Source: Bacteroidales bacterium
Lineage (GTDB): Bacteria > Bacteroidota > Bacteroidia > Bacteroidales > Bacteroidaceae
Assembly (NCBI GenBank): GCA_004555245.1
Contig: SFIS01000049.1
Span: forward strand, 1-44,059
Direction: 5' to 3'
Length of the DNA stretch: 44,059 nt
Positions within the stretch are counted from its first letter, which is position 1; each line of letters begins with the position of its first letter. Positions 41,721 through 44,059 of this stretch are shown here, one piece after another. Below the pieces are notes generated by a model. The model ran no database searches. It saw nothing but the letters and a program-made list of their open reading frames with translations, and was not told the DNA's origin. The translations under genes were made by a program, and so were the position numbers.

Positions 41721-42416
41721 ATGATAAAAAAGCTAAAAGAGAACTTTTTGATTCTTCTCATTTCAAACCTCGTAACCGCTGCTTTGGTTGTAATCGCTCC
41801 AACAATTCTTGGAGCGATTACAAACCTGAGCCATACCTCTCAGACAGAGAAGGTATTCTTTTCTTTGCCGATGATATTCTATTATTTTATATGTGTTATC
41901 TGTGTATGCACAGTTTTCAGTATCTTCAAATCTCAGGCCATTAGGGATATTGTCATCAACAATAGCATCAATCCTGGGATCAACTCTCATGAAACAGATA
42001 AGGTCACGATAATGCGTGAACGTTATATTGCTAAACAGCAAAGCAGGAAAAGTGCTATATTTGATGCTGTTTCAGAATACACTTATGCAGTTTTCTCACC
42101 CTACATGACTGACGATAACTTGGAAATACTAAACCAGAATATCAAACTATATGAGGTACCAGATTCTTGTATTATTCCTGTTTATACAAATGGTAAACTC
42201 AACACTCTCGATATTAGACACTATGCATGGAACATCGGTGAGAGACTTGGTTGGAGTGGGCAAAAGAGAGCGACTTTTATCAAGCAATGCTTCCCCCAAG
42301 AACTTCAGGACGTTGAGATTGAAAGCATGAGAAGAACACTTAGACAAAGAGGTAAGTGTGTTATTAGCATTGATGTGCCCGACAACAACGATTACAAATT
42401 TCACTATCATAACTAA
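41721..42416 (+). CDS. Two-helix membrane protein of unknown family
   Basis: A 231-residue protein. Two membrane helices (about residues 9-30, LILLISNLVTAALVVIAPTILG, and 47-69, FFSLPMIFYYFICVICVCTVFSIF) form a hairpin at the N-terminus, leaving a soluble C-terminal part of about 160 residues, probably cytoplasmic. That part contains RHYAWNIGERLGWSGQKRATFIKQCFPQEL and is charged, with no motif I recognise. The stop overlaps the start of the next gene by one base (TAATG), so it is translated together with the small HTH gene. A role in the element's biology (transfer, stability or defence) is only a guess. Confidence 0.75.
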   Translation: MIKKLKENFLILLISNLVTAALVVIAPTILGAITNLSHTSQTEKVFFSLPMIFYYFICVICVCTVFSIFKSQAIRDIVINNSINPGINSHETDKVTIMRERYIAKQQSRKSAIFDAVSEYTYAVFSPYMTDDNLEILNQNIKLYEVPDSCIIPVYTNGKLNTLDIRHYAWNIGERLGWSGQKRATFIKQCFPQELQDVEIESMRRTLRQRGKCVISIDVPDNNDYKFHYHN

Positions 42417-42799
42417 TGGAAGAATACTATATGGAGTACGAAGAGATAACTTTTAATGACATTCCAAGAGCAATGGCCAATATTCTAAGGAAATGTGATT
42501 TGCTTGAACAATCTATTGATGTCTTGCGTGAAGAAATCCGTCAGACCAATAAACCATCAACCTCACAACATATACCTATGGATGTGAAGGAGGCATGTGA
42601 TTTTCTCAAAATCAAGAAATCCACCATGTACCTGTACATCCAAAATGGCCAGATTCCTGTCAACAAGAAAGGCAAGAAATACACTTTCTTCAAAGATGAC
42701 CTTATTAAATGGCTTGAATCTGGATGCAAGACTGAGGCTCCTATGACTCCTGATGAGATAAATCAAATCTTGCGCCAACGACCGAATAGAAGAAAATAA
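42416..42799 (+). CDS. Excisionase-like helix-turn-helix protein
   Basis: A 127-residue protein; ATGs at 42416 and 42431 both give plausible starts. The N-terminal part (ITFNDIPRAMANILRKCDLLEQSIDVLREEI) is a helical, probably dimerising segment that I recognise from many Bacteroidetes mobile-element HTH proteins. The HTH_17 domain is at about 59-105 (PMDVKEACDFLKIKKSTMYLYI, then GQIPVNKKGKKYTFFKDDLIKWLESG). Such proteins act as recombination directionality factors or regulators. Coupled to the preceding membrane protein and followed by a terminator. Confidence 0.85.
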   Translation: MEEYYMEYEEITFNDIPRAMANILRKCDLLEQSIDVLREEIRQTNKPSTSQHIPMDVKEACDFLKIKKSTMYLYIQNGQIPVNKKGKKYTFFKDDLIKWLESGCKTEAPMTPDEINQILRQRPNRRK

Positions 42800-42822
42800 T
42801 CTTCCATATCATCTTACAATTG

Positions 42823-42858
42823 AAATCTACATTGGACTTTCTGATGTAGATTTTTCAT
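42823..42858 (+). terminator. Rho-independent terminator after the small HTH gene
   Basis: A 10-bp perfect stem AAATCTACAT/ATGTAGATTT (42823-42832 with 42844-42853) is followed by TTCATTTT. It lies 24 bp after the stop. Confidence 0.8.
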
Positions 42859-42928
42859 TTTATATCCCAAAATGATTGTAACATATAATATTTATCAAAC
42901 TGTGCAAATAGACTGCACTGTAATATTG

Positions 42929-42936
42929 TAATTTTG
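42929..42936 (+). promoter_or_regulatory. Putative -7 box upstream of the last gene
   Basis: TAATTTTG followed by CACTAATATG. The -33 region is not clear. It would give a leader of about 100-140 bases that contains the hairpin at 42988. Confidence 0.45.
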
Positions 42937-42987
42937 CACTAATATGACACTATATATATCGTTTACAAGTAGAGATAACATGTATTC

Positions 42988-43011
42988 GTCCGCCCTTTCA
43001 TGCGGACTTTT
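42988..43011 (+). terminator. Terminator-like hairpin in a leader (possible attenuator)
   Basis: GTCCGC (42988-42993) pairs with GCGGAC (43002-43007) around CCTTTCAT, followed by TTTTATTATATATTTTTTT. It stands between the -7 box at 42929 and the downstream gene, where a terminator would block expression unless regulated. Confidence 0.55.
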
Positions 43012-43079
43012 ATTATATATTTTTTTAATAACAAAAAGCAATATGAGTCAGAAGAAAAACTCCTCTGTGCTCTCTCTTT

Positions 43080-43805
43080 TTGTGTTTGCAGTGTTCTAAT
43101 CATTGCCCAGAACAAGAGAATGAGCCTTCCAAAGATGAGCTTTGGACACTCTTTCGTGCTGCATATGAGCAGTACCAGTCGGAAATCGTTAATGATAGCA
43201 AGTTGTATGACCGCTATGTTAACGACTTTATCAGTTATCATCTTCCCGTTTTCTCTCAGGAAGAAGAATCAATCCGCAACCATTTCAAGAATCTTTTCAG
43301 CATTTATGAGCTGCTTACAACAAGAAAGGATTTGGTAGAAAAATTCTTCAAGTTGCCAGAGTTTGGAAAGAAAGATTTCTTAGAAATGGTTCATTCATTC
43401 AACCACATTGAATATGTGGTAGAAACTCCACATTCCTTAGCAACTTTCAATGAAAATCAGATTCGACTCATCACGCAATTCGCCAATGAGTCGAATTTCT
43501 TTGTTGATACAGTTGATGAAAGAACTGTGGATTTGTTTTTCAGATGCAAGTTGAAGCGTCCCCTTGTTGTCCAGAACATGCGTCATGTGCTTCAATTCAT
43601 GTTTGCTCTCTCAATGCAAAAGATGATTCCCCATAATTGGGTATCACTCATAGCAGACAACAAGTTGCTTTCACCTCAGAAAACCATGAAGCCATCATCT
43701 CGTGGTGCAATTAGTTCACGCCTGACAGAACTTAGGGCATCAACACAACCGTTTCCAAATGAAGCTTATTCAAATCTTGTAAATCAACTGAAAGAAATGC
43801 AATGA
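43080..43805 (+). CDS. Unrecognised element protein, start uncertain
   Basis: A frame of about 241 residues from a TTG at 43080; it stays open upstream to 43047 but contains no ATG. An ATG at 43043 (MSQKKNSSVLSL) lies in another frame that stops at 43099. Deleting one A from the run at 43055-43059 would join that ATG to this frame (MSQKKTPLCSLFLCLQCSN). The body is hydrophilic and helical (DELWTLFRAAYEQYQSEIV, IRNHFKNLFSIYELLTTRKD) and ends VNQLKEMQ, with a conserved-looking stretch KLLSPQKTMKPSSRGAIS. I do not recognise the family. It may be a real gene with a rare start, a frameshifted gene, or leader-ORF coupled. Confidence 0.6.
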   Translation: MCLQCSNHCPEQENEPSKDELWTLFRAAYEQYQSEIVNDSKLYDRYVNDFISYHLPVFSQEEESIRNHFKNLFSIYELLTTRKDLVEKFFKLPEFGKKDFLEMVHSFNHIEYVVETPHSLATFNENQIRLITQFANESNFFVDTVDERTVDLFFRCKLKRPLVVQNMRHVLQFMFALSMQKMIPHNWVSLIADNKLLSPQKTMKPSSRGAISSRLTELRASTQPFPNEAYSNLVNQLKEMQ

Positions 43806-43820
43806 AATAAACTAAAGTAA

Positions 43821-43888
43821 GCAACTGAAAGCAAATTCCCCTTTCAATCCTCCTGACAAAAAGAACTGTCAGGAGGATAGTCAGTTGC
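43821..43888. repeat. Nested inverted repeats with 12-bp inner stem
   Basis: The inner stem ATCCTCCTGACA/TGTCAGGAGGAT (43847-43858 with 43867-43878) has an 8-base loop. An outer pair GCAACTGA/TCAGTTGC (43821-43828 with 43881-43888) brackets it. It follows the stop at 43805 and overlaps a promoter-like sequence. It could be a terminator without T tract, a regulator site or part of a transfer origin. Confidence 0.7.
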
Positions 43889-43913
43889 CGCAGACATATA
43901 AAGGGTAACTTTG
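43885..43913 (+). promoter_or_regulatory. Putative rightward promoter at the end of the window
   Basis: TTG (43885-43887) and TAACTTTG (43906-43913) are 18 bp apart. The -33 box lies in the outer arm of the inverted repeat, so folding or a bound protein could affect it. The remaining 140 bases to the window end hold no gene start that I can support. Confidence 0.4.
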
Positions 43914-44059
43914 CCGCCGAATCGATTCCGTTTCGGGGGTAGCTCCCTCATTGTCTAATATTTAACCCAACTTTTACGTTTTATTCTCGTTTTTCTTGCT
44001 AATCAGCGATTTGTATTTTTGATTTGCTTTACTGTGTTCTACAAATTTTGATTTTTCTA

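Larger units (their letters stand above)
38492..44059. mobile_element. Left part of an integrated mobile element after mnmE
   Basis: From just after mnmE to the end of the window the sequence is visibly AT-richer and its codon use changes. The content is typical of an integrative element: excisionase-like HTH proteins (38780, 42416), a tyrosine integrase (40373), an orphan membrane protein and an unrecognised protein. The left boundary is placed at the mnmE stop, but the exact attachment core could lie within the last bases of mnmE or around the hairpin at 38534. The right end and any transfer genes lie outside the window, so whether it is mobilizable or conjugative is unknown. Confidence 0.8.

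Noticed and set aside
43000..43338. 112-codon frame overlapping the last gene
   Set aside because: It starts inside the hairpin leader and is out of frame with the longer, more protein-like reading of 43080-43805.

Overview
The window looks like a chromosomal segment of a Bacteroidales bacterium, most likely Prevotella or a close relative. Supporting signs are the Bacteroidetes promoter pattern TAnnTTTG with a TTTG/TTG box about 20 bp upstream at several genes, the absence of strong Shine-Dalgarno sequences, and lineage-typical families: a NigD-like lipoprotein, a PorD/DUF4835 protein, a PCMD-domain protein, a DUF3127 protein with an SSB-like tail, and a CusA pump fused to a TolC channel. The assignment is inferred from gene content only.

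Layout. 1-3.6 kb: dnaK, a repeat-rich gap and a NigD-like lipoprotein. 3.8-10.2 kb: a rightward efflux operon (ABC ATPase, two MacB/FtsX-type permeases, membrane-fusion protein, TolC channel) followed by a Fur/Zur-type regulator. 10.3-16.8 kb: a leftward housekeeping block with a protease-like TPR protein, recN, a porD-like gene, a DEDDh exonuclease broken by a single-base frameshift, and dnaN. 17.0-18.7 kb: DUF3127 protein (divergent from dnaN), a SpoU methyltransferase and a SemiSWEET-like protein. 18.8-24.1 kb: a leftward heavy-metal-type RND system (lipoprotein adaptor plus pump-channel fusion). 24.4-28.5 kb: a GC-rich rightward envelope cluster (PCMD protein, BamA/D15-like barrel, EptA-type phosphoethanolamine transferase). 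28.5-29.1 kb: a second repeat-rich gap. 29.1-32.9 kb: clpS-clpA-aat, the bacterial N-degron pathway. 33.1-38.5 kb: a rightward series of aldo/keto reductase, SpoU methyltransferase, helix-hairpin-helix protein, DUF389 membrane protein and mnmE.

Immediately after the mnmE stop the composition turns visibly AT-richer and gene content becomes that of an integrated mobile element, whose right end lies beyond the window. Its visible part holds a protein with a cysteine cluster and seven tandem excisionase-like helix-turn-helix repeats, a tyrosine integrase, a two-helix membrane protein overlapping a small HTH gene, an unrecognised protein with a doubtful start, and several hairpins. This is the least ordinary part of the window and the best candidate for an undescribed system: the seven-repeat HTH protein, the 35-36 bp direct repeats at its promoter, and the adjacent integrase may form a recombination or regulatory module.

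Two non-coding repeat families (a 22-bp unit in arrays, and an 18-bp motif ATGATACTTTCTTGACAT) occur together in both large gaps about 26 kb apart and look like an interspersed repeat system of this genome.
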